Source: Kibdelosporangium aridum (GTDB lineage Bacteria; Actinomycetota; Actinomycetes; Mycobacteriales; Pseudonocardiaceae). Taken from it: a DNA stretch of 64,000 bases. The notes beneath the pieces were generated by a model, which had not been told where the DNA came from, ran no database searches, and worked only from the letters and a program-made list of their open reading frames with translations. Shown here piece after piece: positions 1-9,000 of this stretch (positions are counted from its first letter, which is position 1; each line of letters opens with the position of its first letter). The translations under genes were made by a program, and so were the position numbers. The DNA lies in NCBI RefSeq assembly GCF_900176515.1, contig NZ_FWXV01000010.1:248001-312000 (forward strand), in the 5' to 3' direction.

Positions 1-752
1 AACGTCACGGCGAGGACACCGACCACCCTGGTGCGTCCGATGTGGGCGCCGAGAGCCGTCGCCGTCTGGTCACCGAGCGCCAACGCGTTCAACGAACGGG
101 CCAACAGCAGCGCCAGGACGATGCCGACCACAAAGAACGGCAGCAACTGCGTGACGGTGTCCATCTGCCTGCCGCTGAGCGATCCCACGTTCCAGAACCG
201 GAACTGGTTGAACGTCAGGGGGTCCATCAGGATGAACACGCGGACCAGCGCGTACAACACCGCGCTGACCGCGGCACCGGCCATGATCAGACGGTCCGGC
301 GTCGGCCCGCTGCGCCCGGTCGCGCCCAGTAGGTAGACGATCACGGTCGCGGCTCCCGCACCGAGGAACGCGAACCAGACGTATCCCGACACCGAGCCCA
401 CGCCGAACACGCTGATCCCGACGACCACCGCGAAGGATCCACCCGCGTTCACCCCGAGCAGGCCGGGTTCGGCCAGCGGATTGCGTGACAACGCCTGCAT
501 CAGCGCTCCGGACAAGCCCAATGCGATCCCGACCAGTAAGCCGAGCAGGGTCCGCGGGATCCGGACGGAGTGGATGATCACCGCGTCGCGGGACCCGTCG
601 TTGTGCCACAGCACGTTCCAGGTCTCGGCGAACGGGATGTCCTTGGATCCGAACCAGATGCTCAGTGCGCAGACGACAAGCAGCGCCGCGAGGCCGACCA
701 CCAAGCCAAGGGCCCGCCCGGCGCGATGCGCCGTTTTGGCGCGCTCTGTCAC
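1..752 (-). CDS. FecCD-type siderophore ABC permease (partial, C-terminus off the left edge)
   Basis: This gene encodes an inner-membrane permease subunit of an iron-siderophore importer of the FecCD/BtuC family. Reading the minus strand gives a charged N-terminus, a first membrane segment, then the family motif GLSGALMQALSRNPLAEPG. Further on come several hydrophobic helices and the segment TALGAHIGRTR at the window edge. The frame is open to base 1, so the last part of the protein and probably a second permease and an ATPase lie outside. I chose GTG at 752 as start; GTG at 761 is equally possible. It diverges from the lipoprotein receptor at 876, with an iron box between them, so both are likely repressed by iron through an IdeR/DmdR regulator. 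The family call is firm; the substrate (the locus siderophore) is inferred from context. Confidence 0.88.
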   Translation of the reverse strand, partial: MTERAKTAHRAGRALGLVVGLAALLVVCALSIWFGSKDIPFAETWNVLWHNDGSRDAVIIHSVRIPRTLLGLLVGIALGLSGALMQALSRNPLAEPGLLGVNAGGSFAVVVGISVFGVGSVSGYVWFAFLGAGAATVIVYLLGATGRSGPTPDRLIMAGAAVSAVLYALVRVFILMDPLTFNQFRFWNVGSLSGRQMDTVTQLLPFFVVGIVLALLLARSLNALALGDQTATALGAHIGRTRVVGVLAVT

Positions 753-794
753 GCCTGCCACACACCACCACCAGTGTTCCTGGATGCCGATAGT

Positions 795-813
795 TGAGGT
801 TAGGCTAACCGAA
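795..813. promoter_or_regulatory. IdeR/DmdR-type iron box in the divergent uptake promoter
   Basis: The 19-bp sequence TGAGGTTAGGCTAACCGAA matches the actinobacterial iron-box consensus TTAGGTTAGGCTAACCTAA at 17 of 19 positions. It lies between the FecCD permease (minus) and the receptor lipoprotein (plus), where one bound Fe-regulator dimer pair could shut both. The match is seen directly; iron regulation follows from the known IdeR/DmdR1 binding site. Confidence 0.88.
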
Positions 814-875
814 GTCTTCGGACCAGTGGACACCGGCACGAGGAGTCGGGGCGTTCCGACCTGAAGGGCGTATAG

Positions 876-1859
876 ATGATTCGTTACCTGTTAGCCGCCA
901 GCCTGCTGCTGCTCACCGCGTGTGGGTCCGGCTCCAACACCCCGGCAGCACCCCAGTCCGCCACGGGCGACGCCGCGGCCTTCCCCGTGACCATCCCGCA
1001 CAAGTTCGGCAGCACGACGATCAACGCCGAGCCCAAGCGGGTCGTCGTGGTCGGTGTGACCGAACAGGACCCCCTGCTGGCCCTGGGTGTCGTCCCGGTC
1101 GGAGTGACCGACTGGCTCAAGAAGTACCCCGGCGCGATCAACCCGTGGGCCAAGGACAAGCTCAACGGCGCTCCGCTGCCCACCGTGCTGACCGATGAGA
1201 ACGGCCCGCAGTACGAGAAGATCGCGTCGCTTCGGCCGGATGTGATCATCGGCCTGTACGCCGGGTTGACCCAGGAGTCGTACGACAAGCTCTCCAAGAT
1301 CGCCCCGACGGTGGCGCAGCCCAAGGAGTACAACGACTACGGCATCCCGTGGCAGGAGTCCACGAAGACGCTCGGCAAGATCGTCGGCAAGGCCGCGCAG
1401 GCGGACAAGCTGGTCGCCGACGTCGAGGCGAAGATCGCCAAGACCCGTCAGGACAACCCGAAGTTCGCCAACGCCACCGGCCTGGTCGCGACGCTGTGGG
1501 AGGGCTACTTCGTCTACGGATCGCAGGACCCGCGTTCGCGGCTGCTGACGTCGCTGGGCTTCAAACTGCCGGAGAAGCTCGACGAGGTGATCGGCGACAA
1601 GTTCGGCGCGTCGATCAGCAAGGAGCGGGTGGACCTGCTCGACCAGAGCGTGATCATCTGGCTTGCGGTCCCCAAGGAGGCCAGGACCACCCTGGACAAC
1701 GATCCGCTGTACGCCTCGCTGAAGGTGGCCAAGGAAAAGCGCGACATCATCCTCGACGAGACGACCGACATGGGCAACGCCGCGTCGTTCATCTCGGTGC
1801 TGAGCCTGCCGATGCTGCTGGACAACCTCGGACCGCAGCTGGCACAGATGGTCAAGTGA
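876..1859 (+). CDS. Iron-siderophore-binding lipoprotein
   Basis: This is the extracytoplasmic receptor of the siderophore importer. It captures the ferric siderophore and passes it to the FecCD permease. The 327-residue protein starts with a lipoprotein signal ending in the lipobox LLTAC (acylated Cys16), a low-complexity linker, then a periplasmic-binding fold of the FepB/FhuD class with KRVVVVGVTEQDPLLALGV and LRPDVIIGLYAGL segments typical of the family. It occupies the place of CchF in coelichelin-type loci. The iron box at 795-813 lies about 60 bp upstream, and a strong terminator follows 14 bp after the stop. Specificity for the hydroxamate made by the adjacent NRPS is inference. Confidence 0.92.
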   Translation: MIRYLLAASLLLLTACGSGSNTPAAPQSATGDAAAFPVTIPHKFGSTTINAEPKRVVVVGVTEQDPLLALGVVPVGVTDWLKKYPGAINPWAKDKLNGAPLPTVLTDENGPQYEKIASLRPDVIIGLYAGLTQESYDKLSKIAPTVAQPKEYNDYGIPWQESTKTLGKIVGKAAQADKLVADVEAKIAKTRQDNPKFANATGLVATLWEGYFVYGSQDPRSRLLTSLGFKLPEKLDEVIGDKFGASISKERVDLLDQSVIIWLAVPKEARTTLDNDPLYASLKVAKEKRDIILDETTDMGNAASFISVLSLPMLLDNLGPQLAQMVK

Positions 1860-1873
1860 CCTGATCGGAACGA

Positions 1874-1907
1874 AATGGGGCCTGTCACCGCGGTGACAGG
1901 CCCCATT
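1874..1907. terminator. Bidirectional terminator (perfect 34-bp palindrome)
   Basis: Two 17-nt arms, the left beginning AATGGGGCC and the right ending GGCCCCATT, are exact reverse complements with no spacer. It sits between the convergent receptor gene (stop 1859) and the YggT gene (stop 1919) and can serve both strands, since each flank is A/T-containing. Confidence 0.85.
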
Positions 1908-1918
1908 CGCATGCTGAC

Positions 1919-2194
1919 TCACAAGTTGCTGACCAGTGCTCGCAGGATCACCGCGGCGACGAAGACCACGGTGAACGCGAGGTCGATGGACACCGAGCCG
2001 ACGCGAGCAGGCCGCATCAGCCGGCGTACCGGCCGGATCACCGGCTCAGTCAGGCCGTAGGCCACACGCCGTGCCTTGATCACGGCCGCGCCGCCACTGG
2101 AGAGCACGCCGACCCAGTCGAGGATCGCGCGGATCACCATCACCACGATGAACAACGTCAAAACGAGCCCAAGCAGGGTTCCCAGCGCACTCAT
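1919..2194 (-). CDS. YggT-family small membrane protein
   Basis: This 91-residue protein has two hydrophobic segments (about residues 4-24 and 73-88). They flank a basic central loop containing LTEPVIRPVRRLMRP, which is the YggT-family signature (usually VTEPLLxPIRRxxP). YggT proteins are poorly understood inner-membrane proteins usually found beside sepF, pilT or proC cell-division or osmotic genes. Here it is the last gene of the siderophore operon, 65 bp after mbtH, which is unusual. The start at 2194 is preceded by CGGAG at suitable distance; the longer open frame upstream overlaps mbtH and is unlikely. Any role in siderophore handling is speculation. Confidence 0.85.
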   Translation of the reverse strand: MSALGTLLGLVLTLFIVVMVIRAILDWVGVLSSGGAAVIKARRVAYGLTEPVIRPVRRLMRPARVGSVSIDLAFTVVFVAAVILRALVSNL

Positions 2195-2259
2195 GACGAA
2201 CTCCGTTCCACCTTCTCCATGGTGACCCGGGTCGTTGAGAGGAGTCTGAGAGTGTGCTG

Positions 2260-2469
2260 TCAGTCGCCCATGGCTTCGATGAGGCTCTGCGGCCGCATGT
2301 CGGTCCAGTTCTGTTCGACGTAGTCCAGGCAGGACTGCCGGTCGGCCGGGCCGTGCACGCTGGTCCAGCCGTCGGGGATGGCCACGAAGTCCGGCCACAG
2401 GCTGTGCTGGTTCTCGGCGTTGACGAGCACGTGGTAGGTGCCGTCGGGGTCCTCGAACGGGTTGGTCAT
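2260..2469 (-). CDS. mbtH: MbtH-like NRPS accessory protein
   Basis: This 69-residue protein is a textbook MbtH protein: it begins MTNPFEDPDGTYHVLVNAE, then has QHSLWPDF, the VHGPADRQSCLDYVEQNW core and a C-terminal MRPQSL. MbtH proteins bind the N-terminal subdomain of adenylation domains and are often required for their folding and activity. All three family tryptophans (in LWPDF, DGWTSV and QNWTD) are visible. It starts 16 bp after the second half-transporter and is clearly part of the same minus-strand operon, like cchK in the coelichelin cluster. Its most likely partners are the five adenylation domains of the NRPS at 6095-23455. Confidence 0.97.
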   Translation of the reverse strand: MTNPFEDPDGTYHVLVNAENQHSLWPDFVAIPDGWTSVHGPADRQSCLDYVEQNWTDMRPQSLIEAMGD

Positions 2470-2485
2470 GATCTCTCCATTGGCG

Positions 2486-4255
2486 TCAGTCAGAGACGGT
2501 CGCGTTCTTACGGGTGTCGGACCAGGCCTGCCACAGGGTGGCGTAGTGGCCGTCGGCAGCGACAAGTTCGGAATGGGTGCCGGACTCGACGACACGGCCG
2601 CCGTCGAGAACCACGATGCGGTCGGCGGCCATGGCCTGGGTCAGGCGGTGGGCGACGATGAGAGCACTGCGGCCCTCGAGCGCCGCGACAGTCGCCCCTT
2701 CCAGCACACGAGCGCCGGTGCTTCCCGCTTCCGCGGTGGCTTCGTCCAGGATCACGATCGGCGGATCGGCCAGGATCAACCGGGCCAGCGCCAATTGCTG
2801 GGCCTGCGCCGCGGTGAGGCGGTGCCCGCCTTCACCGACCACGGTCGCCAGTCCGTCGGGCAATGCACGGACCCATGCCACAGCCCCGACACGGTCCAGC
2901 GCCGCGATCAGTTCCTCGTCGGTCGCCTCCGGACGGGCCAGCCGCAGGTCGTCGGCGAGCGGCCCGGCGAAGACGTGCACCTCTTGGGTGACAAGGACAA
3001 CGGACTTGCTGACCGCTGTCGGGCCGAGCCGGTCGAGTGACTCGCCGCCGATCTGGATGGCCCCGCCGGATGGCGTGTGGATACCTGCGATGAGCTTGGC
3101 CAGCGTCGTTTTGCCCGCACCGCTGGCACCGACCAGGGCCACGCGCTCGCCTGGCCGGATGTCCAGGTCGATCCCGTGCAGCACCTCTTCGCCCTCGCGG
3201 TACGCGTGGTGCACACCGGACGCGGTAACCGACGCATCCGTGGGGACAGCCGGCTTCTCCGGCTCCGCCGGAAGCGGCGACTCGGCGACGCCGACGAGCC
3301 GGGCGAGACTCGCCATCGCGGCTTGGGCGTCGTCGACGAGCGACAGGGCGACGTTGATCGGGTTGAACAGACCGTGGAAGTACAACGCGGCCGCGGTCGC
3401 CGTACCGACGGAGACCTCGCCGTTGCGCACCAACAGGAACCCGGCGGTCAGCACGGCGCCCAGCCCGATGAACTCGGCGAGGTTGAGCCTGCCGTAGAAC
3501 CTCGTCCACAGCCTGGCCGCCGTCAGTGCCACGTCGACAGCGATCTGCGACTTGCCGCGGACGCGGTCGATGTGGTCGTCGGCGAGCCGGAACGCACGCA
3601 CGGTCTTGCCCGCGCCGATGGTGTCGAGCAACTGGTGCTGCTGGGCACCGACCGCGACACGTTGGCGCGCGTACATCGGGCCCGCATTGCGCGCGTACCA
3701 ACGAACTGTGCTCAGCTGGATCGGCACCGCAAGCAGCGCGGCCAGCAGGAAACGCCAGTCGAGCGCGGCGATTCCGCCCAGTGTCAGCACAATGGCCAGC
3801 ACCGAACGCGACAACGCGGGCAACGCGTTGCGGACCGCCTCGGCGATCACCGTGACGTCATCGCTGACTCTCGCGGTCAGGTCGCCGGACCCGGCCCGTT
3901 CGACCTGTTCGAGCGGCAACCGCAGGGCCCGGTCAACGAACCGCTCCCGCAGCCGGGCGAGCATCCGCTCACCGACCTGCGCCACGAGATTCGTACCGAT
4001 ACCCATGAAAACGCCCTGCGCGATCGCGGCGATCACCAGCAGCACGACGGGAAAAGTGATCGCGCCGACCGGCGAGCGTTCCACGACGAGGTCGACGATC
4101 CGGCCGAGCAGGGGCGCGGTCGCCAGCCCGACCGCGGTCGCGGCCAGCAGTACGAGAAACGCCACGACAGCAAGGCCCCGGTCGAGGCGGACCAGTTCCC
4201 AGACCGCTTGGCGCGTCCGCTTGGGAGTCGCTGTGGGCAACAGTTCCTGAGTCAT
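2486..4255 (-). CDS. ABC half-transporter with intact ATP-binding motifs but degenerate signature (siderophore transport)
   Basis: This 589-residue fused membrane/ATPase protein has six predicted membrane helices in residues 20-310 and an ATPase domain from about 345. Walker A is GASGAGKTT, Walker B is IVILDEAT with the catalytic glutamate, and the switch histidine is in VAHR. The ABC signature, normally LSGGQ, is LTAAQ. The upstream partner (4329-6014) has the opposite defects, so the two likely form an obligate heterodimer with one working ATP site. It starts 73 bp after the partner and ends 16 bp before mbtH. The pair corresponds to the export transporters of coelichelin-type loci (CchG/CchI). 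Related heterodimers such as IrtAB and YbtPQ are importers, so direction is not proved. Confidence 0.92.
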   Translation of the reverse strand: MTQELLPTATPKRTRQAVWELVRLDRGLAVVAFLVLLAATAVGLATAPLLGRIVDLVVERSPVGAITFPVVLLVIAAIAQGVFMGIGTNLVAQVGERMLARLRERFVDRALRLPLEQVERAGSGDLTARVSDDVTVIAEAVRNALPALSRSVLAIVLTLGGIAALDWRFLLAALLAVPIQLSTVRWYARNAGPMYARQRVAVGAQQHQLLDTIGAGKTVRAFRLADDHIDRVRGKSQIAVDVALTAARLWTRFYGRLNLAEFIGLGAVLTAGFLLVRNGEVSVGTATAAALYFHGLFNPINVALSLVDDAQAAMASLARLVGVAESPLPAEPEKPAVPTDASVTASGVHHAYREGEEVLHGIDLDIRPGERVALVGASGAGKTTLAKLIAGIHTPSGGAIQIGGESLDRLGPTAVSKSVVLVTQEVHVFAGPLADDLRLARPEATDEELIAALDRVGAVAWVRALPDGLATVVGEGGHRLTAAQAQQLALARLILADPPIVILDEATAEAGSTGARVLEGATVAALEGRSALIVAHRLTQAMAADRIVVLDGGRVVESGTHSELVAADGHYATLWQAWSDTRKNATVSD

Positions 4256-4328
4256 GCGTACTCCCCGCTGTGCTCACGTTGGTCGCATGACCCCGGCGCT
4301 GTGTTGAATGACTCGCTCGCAAGCTCGC

Positions 4329-6014
4329 TCATGCGAGCACCGCCGTCCGGTAGCCGGCATGCGCCGCGGCGAGCTCGCCGTGCGAGCCTTCCGCGGAGAC
4401 CTTGCCGTCCTCGATGACCACCACGCGGTCGGCGACCGCGAGCAGCGCGGGGCTGGTGGTGAGCAGGATCGTCGTCCGTCCCCGGCGGATTTCCCTGACC
4501 CCTTCGGCGATACCCGCCTCGGTGACCGCGTCGACCGCGGTGGTCGGGTCGTGCAGAACCAGCACCGGCGGATCCGCCGCCAAGGCACGCGCCAGCGCCA
4601 CCCGTTGGCGTTGCCCACCTGACAACGACCGCCCTCGTTCGGTCAGCACGGTGTCCACTCCCTCAGGCAGTGCCCGCGCGACTTCGTCGGCGCCAGCGGC
4701 AGTAAGCGCACGGGCTGCGCCGTCCCCATTGGACGTGACATTGCTGATCAGGCTGCCCTCGAAGAGATCGGCGTCGTGCGCGGCGATCAGCATCGCACCA
4801 CGGGCCTGGTCGAACTCAAGCGACGACAGCGCGACACCGTCCAGTTCGACGGTCCCCGTGGCCGGATCGACATCGCGGCCGAGGCATTCCAGCAGCGCGA
4901 TTGCGATGGCTGGATCCGGCACGACGACTCCCAACAGCTCACCCGGAGCTGCGTGCAGGTCGATATCCCTCAGCCCCGCGTGCGACACGCCGCGCAGCGC
5001 GATCTCACCCCGCACCGGGCCGGCCAGCTTGCCGGTCCCCGGCTGCACCGCGGGCGGCGCCGAGAGCACCGAGGCGATCCGCGTCGCCGAGGCACGGGCC
5101 TGAGCGAACTCCGAGTTGACCCAAGCGACGTTGGTCAACGGGCCCAATAGGAACTGCGCCAGACCGACCGCGGCGACCAACGCACCGATGCTGATCGACC
5201 CTTCCGCCGCCAGCCGACCGCCGACCAGTGCGACGATGGCGAGGAAGATGCCGTTGAGGGCCAACATCCCGCCGTCGTGGACCGACTTCACGCGCGCCGC
5301 GCGCACGGTGGCGGCCAGCGATTCCCGGCTCATGGTCCGATAGCGCGCCACCGCCACTGACTCGGCACCCAATCCTTTGAGCACCCGCAGCCCGGAGACC
5401 AGGTCCGCGGCCACTCCCGAGGCGTTCGCGGCACGTTCCCGCTCGGCCTCGCTGCGTCGTTCCAACGGACGGCCCAACAGGTGCGCGAGCCACAACAACG
5501 GCGGAGTCCCCAGCAACACGAGAAGCCCCAACGGCACGGACTCACCCAACAGCGCGACAGCTGCCACGACGACACCCGTCATAGCCGCGAGGCCATACGG
5601 CAGCGCACGGTTGAGAGCACCGACCCGCTGGGCGTCACCGGTCGCGAGACTTGCCAGCTCACCCGGCAACCGGCCCGATTCGGCTCCACCACGCGGGTCC
5701 AGCACACGCGCCGCCAGCGCCAGCCGGATGTCATGCGCGGCCTGTTCAGCGGCGCGCTCCGCCGCTCTGGCGCCGTACCGATAGCTGTACGACAGCACCG
5801 CGAACACCGCGGCCAAAATCCCCAGCCAGAGGAACAGCCCGCCATACCCCTCGACGGCGATCGCCTGGTCGATGACGACACCGATCAGCACGGGCACGAT
5901 GGCCTCACCTGCCTGGTGCGCGCTGAAGCCCAGCGCTGCCAGGGTGACGTGCTTGCGCTGGCCGGTAATCGCCCCCCGCAGCACGTTCCCGCCGGTGATC
6001 TGTTTGCTTGTCAC
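4329..6014 (-). CDS. ABC half-transporter with degenerate Walker A/B and intact signature (siderophore transport)
   Basis: This 561-residue partner half-transporter has a six-helix membrane domain (about residues 20-310) and a divergent ATPase domain. The Walker A position reads GVVVPDPAIAIALLE, with neither the glycine pattern nor the lysine. Walker B reads VLVLHDPTTAVD, with proline where the catalytic glutamate belongs. The switch-histidine position is TTSPAL. The ABC signature LSGGQRQRVALAR is perfect. It therefore cannot hydrolyse ATP alone but can complete the active site of the 589-residue partner. The start is GTG at 6014 behind a G-rich ribosome site, 80 bp after the NRPS stop. Function in siderophore export (or import of the ferric form) is inferred from the operon. 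Confidence 0.9.
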   Translation of the reverse strand: MTSKQITGGNVLRGAITGQRKHVTLAALGFSAHQAGEAIVPVLIGVVIDQAIAVEGYGGLFLWLGILAAVFAVLSYSYRYGARAAERAAEQAAHDIRLALAARVLDPRGGAESGRLPGELASLATGDAQRVGALNRALPYGLAAMTGVVVAAVALLGESVPLGLLVLLGTPPLLWLAHLLGRPLERRSEAERERAANASGVAADLVSGLRVLKGLGAESVAVARYRTMSRESLAATVRAARVKSVHDGGMLALNGIFLAIVALVGGRLAAEGSISIGALVAAVGLAQFLLGPLTNVAWVNSEFAQARASATRIASVLSAPPAVQPGTGKLAGPVRGEIALRGVSHAGLRDIDLHAAPGELLGVVVPDPAIAIALLECLGRDVDPATGTVELDGVALSSLEFDQARGAMLIAAHDADLFEGSLISNVTSNGDGAARALTAAGADEVARALPEGVDTVLTERGRSLSGGQRQRVALARALAADPPVLVLHDPTTAVDAVTEAGIAEGVREIRRGRTTILLTTSPALLAVADRVVVIEDGKVSAEGSHGELAAAHAGYRTAVLA

Positions 6015-6094
6015 AGCCCCCGCCCACTCAGTTGTGCCGTCTTGCGCTCGACTAGCGGAGCGTACGTAATCAACGTGCGTCGCATTTCGGGTTC

Positions 6095-9000
6095 CTATTC
6101 ACGGTCGTCCAGCCGAGCCGACAACCCGGCCACAGTCGGCGTGCGGAAGAACTCCGCGATGGGCAGGTCGGTTCCAGTCCGCTCACGGATCCGGTTGCGC
6201 AGCAGCACGAGCATCATCGAATGCCCGCCGAGCGCGAACAGGTCGTCGTCGATACCGACACCGTCGGCACTGATTCCGAGCACCTCGGCGAAGATCTCGC
6301 AGAGCGTGCCCTGCAGAGGCGTTTCCGGTCGTCTGCTCAGCGACGGCCCGAAGTCCGGAACCGGCAGCGCAGTGCGGTCAAGCTTGCCGTTGGCGGTGAC
6401 GGGGAACGCGTCCATCGCGACGAACGCGGCCGGGACCATGTACTCGGGCAGCGTTTGCTGCGCGAAGACCCGCAACTCGGCCGCGTCGGGCCCGGACGGG
6501 ACGGTGTACGCGACCAAGCGTTTGTCACCCGGCCGGTCCTCGCGGACCACCACAAGCGCGTCCTGGACGGCGTCGTGCCTGGTCAGGACCGCCTCGATCT
6601 CGGCGGGTTCGATCCGGAACCCGCGGATCTTGACCTGGTCGTCGGTCCGGCCCAGGTATTCCAGCTGTCCGTCCCGCCAGCGCACCAGGTCGCCGGTCCG
6701 GTACATCCGCGCTCCCGGCGGTCCGAACGGATCGGCCACGAACCTGCCCGCAGTCCCGCCCGCCTGACCGAGATACCCACGGGCCAGACCGGCACCGGCG
6801 ATGTACAACTCGCCCGCGACTCCGGCAGGCACCGGCTGCAAACCACTGTCCAGGACGTACGCCCGCGCGCCATGCACGGGCCGGCCGACCACGGGACGAT
6901 CGGCGTCCTGGGCCCGCCCGACCAACGAGTCCACAGTGCACTCGGTCGGTCCGTACAGGTTGTACGCCTCAGTACCCTGCAGTGTCCGGAACTTCTCCCA
7001 CAACTGCTGGGAAATCGCTTCGCCACCGACGCCGACCACCGGCAGCGCACAGGAGTCGCCGTCGATCACACCGGCCGCCGCGATCTGCGTGAAGTGCGAC
7101 GGGGTCAGCTCAAGGAAGCCGATTCCCTTCTCCCGTACCAATGCGGCCAGCTGGGCCGGATCACGGCGGGTCTCGTCGTCGACGACGTACACCTCGTGCC
7201 CGTCCAGCAGCCACAACTGCGGCTGCCAGGACGCGTCGAACGAGAACGCCCACGCGTGCCCGACTCGCATCCGCTTGCCTGCGGGCCGGTACAGCGTTTC
7301 GCGATGGCTGTGGAAAAGGTTGGCCAGCGCGGCGTGCGGCACGACAACGCCCTTCGGCCTGCCTGTCGAGCCTGAGGTGTAGATGACGTACACCGGGTTC
7401 TGCGGCTGCGGTGGTGTCGGCTCGGCCTCCGGCAGGTCGTCCGTGGCATCGATGAAGATCCGCCGCGGGCCGCCGTCCGGGAGGTCCATGTCCGCGGATG
7501 TCAGCAGCAGTACCGGGTTGGCGTCGGCGAGCAGGTCGGTGATCCGGCCGGCCGGCTGGTTCGGCTCGATCGGCAGGTACGCGGCACCCGACTTGAGCAC
7601 CGCGAGGATCGTCTCGAACACCCGCGCGCTGCGCGGCAACGCGATCGCCACAACCCGTTCAGGCCCCGCTCCGGCCGCGGCCAGCTGCCTGGCCAGCCGG
7701 GTGGTCCGCTCGTCGAGTTCGGCGAACGTGAGCGTGGTGTTGTCGTCGCTCAGCGCCGGTGCGTCCGGTGTCGCGGCCACTTGCGCGGCGAACAGCTCGG
7801 GGATCGTCCGCAGTCCGTCCACCGTGGACGATGTGCCCCACTCGCCGACAATCAGCAGGCGTTCGGCCGGGTCCAGCACGTCGACGTGGCTGATCGGCCG
7901 GTCCGGTTCGGCGACGACCGCTGTCATCAGCCGGACCAGCCGTTGCGCCAATGTCCGGACGGTGTCCTTGTCGAACAGGTCGACGCTGTACTCGATGTCG
8001 ACATCGATTCCGTCGACGCCGTGGGTCTCCATCAGGTCGAACGACAGGTCGAACTTGGCCTGGCCCAACCCGGCGTCCTGCCACTGCGCGTCGCGTCCCA
8101 GCACGCGGTCGGGTTCGTCGGCCATGTGGTAGAGCGCGACCATCACCTGGAAAAGCGGGTGCCGGGCCAGCGACCTGGTCGGGTTGAGGATCTCCACCAG
8201 CCGCTCGAACGGCAGGTCCTGGTGCGCGTACGCGGCCAGGTCCACCTCACGCACCCGGCTGACCAGCTCACGGAACGTCGGGTCACCCGCGGTATCGGTC
8301 CGCAGCACCAACGTGTTCACGAAGAACCCGGCGAGATCGTCCAGCGCGTGGTCGGTACGGCCGGCGATCGGGCTGCCGAGCGGGATGTCGGTTCCCGCGC
8401 CGATCCTGGTCAGCAAGGCCGCCACGCACGCCTGCAGCACCATGAACAAGCTGGCGTCGCTGCCGTGCGCCAGCTCGCGCAGGCCACGGTGCACCTCGGG
8501 CGGCACCGTGAAGGACAGGTTCCCGCCACGGTTGGTCGACTGCGGCGGGCGCGGCCGGTCCGTGGGCAGTGCCAACTCATCGGGCAGTCCTGCCAAGGCT
8601 TCCCGCCAGTACGCGGCCTGCCGCCCGAGAATGCTGTCCGGGTCGTCCTCGCGTCCCAGCATGTCCCGTTGCCACAGGGTGTAGTCCGCGTACTGGACCG
8701 GCAATGCCGCCAAGTTGGGCTCTTCACCGGCGCACCGTGCCGCGTAGCTCTCGTCCAGGTCACGCACCAATGGAGGCAGCGACCAGCCATCGCCGGCGAC
8801 GTGGTGCACGAGCAGCATCAGGACGTGGTGGTCCGGCGCTGTGGAGAACAACGCGGCCCTGATCGGGATCTCTTTGTCGATCGCGAAGCAGTACCTTGCC
8901 GCCGACGCCAGCCTGCCCGGCAAGTCCTCCGGGGACACGGTCTCGATGTTCAGCACAGGCTCGGCCGATTCGAGCACGACCTGCCGCGGGGTGCCGCTGT

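Noticed and set aside
4256..4328. Repeated GAGCGAG/GCGAGCGAG between the two half-transporter genes as a terminator
   Set aside because: The repeats are mainly direct and do not form a convincing stem. The genes are otherwise arranged as an operon.
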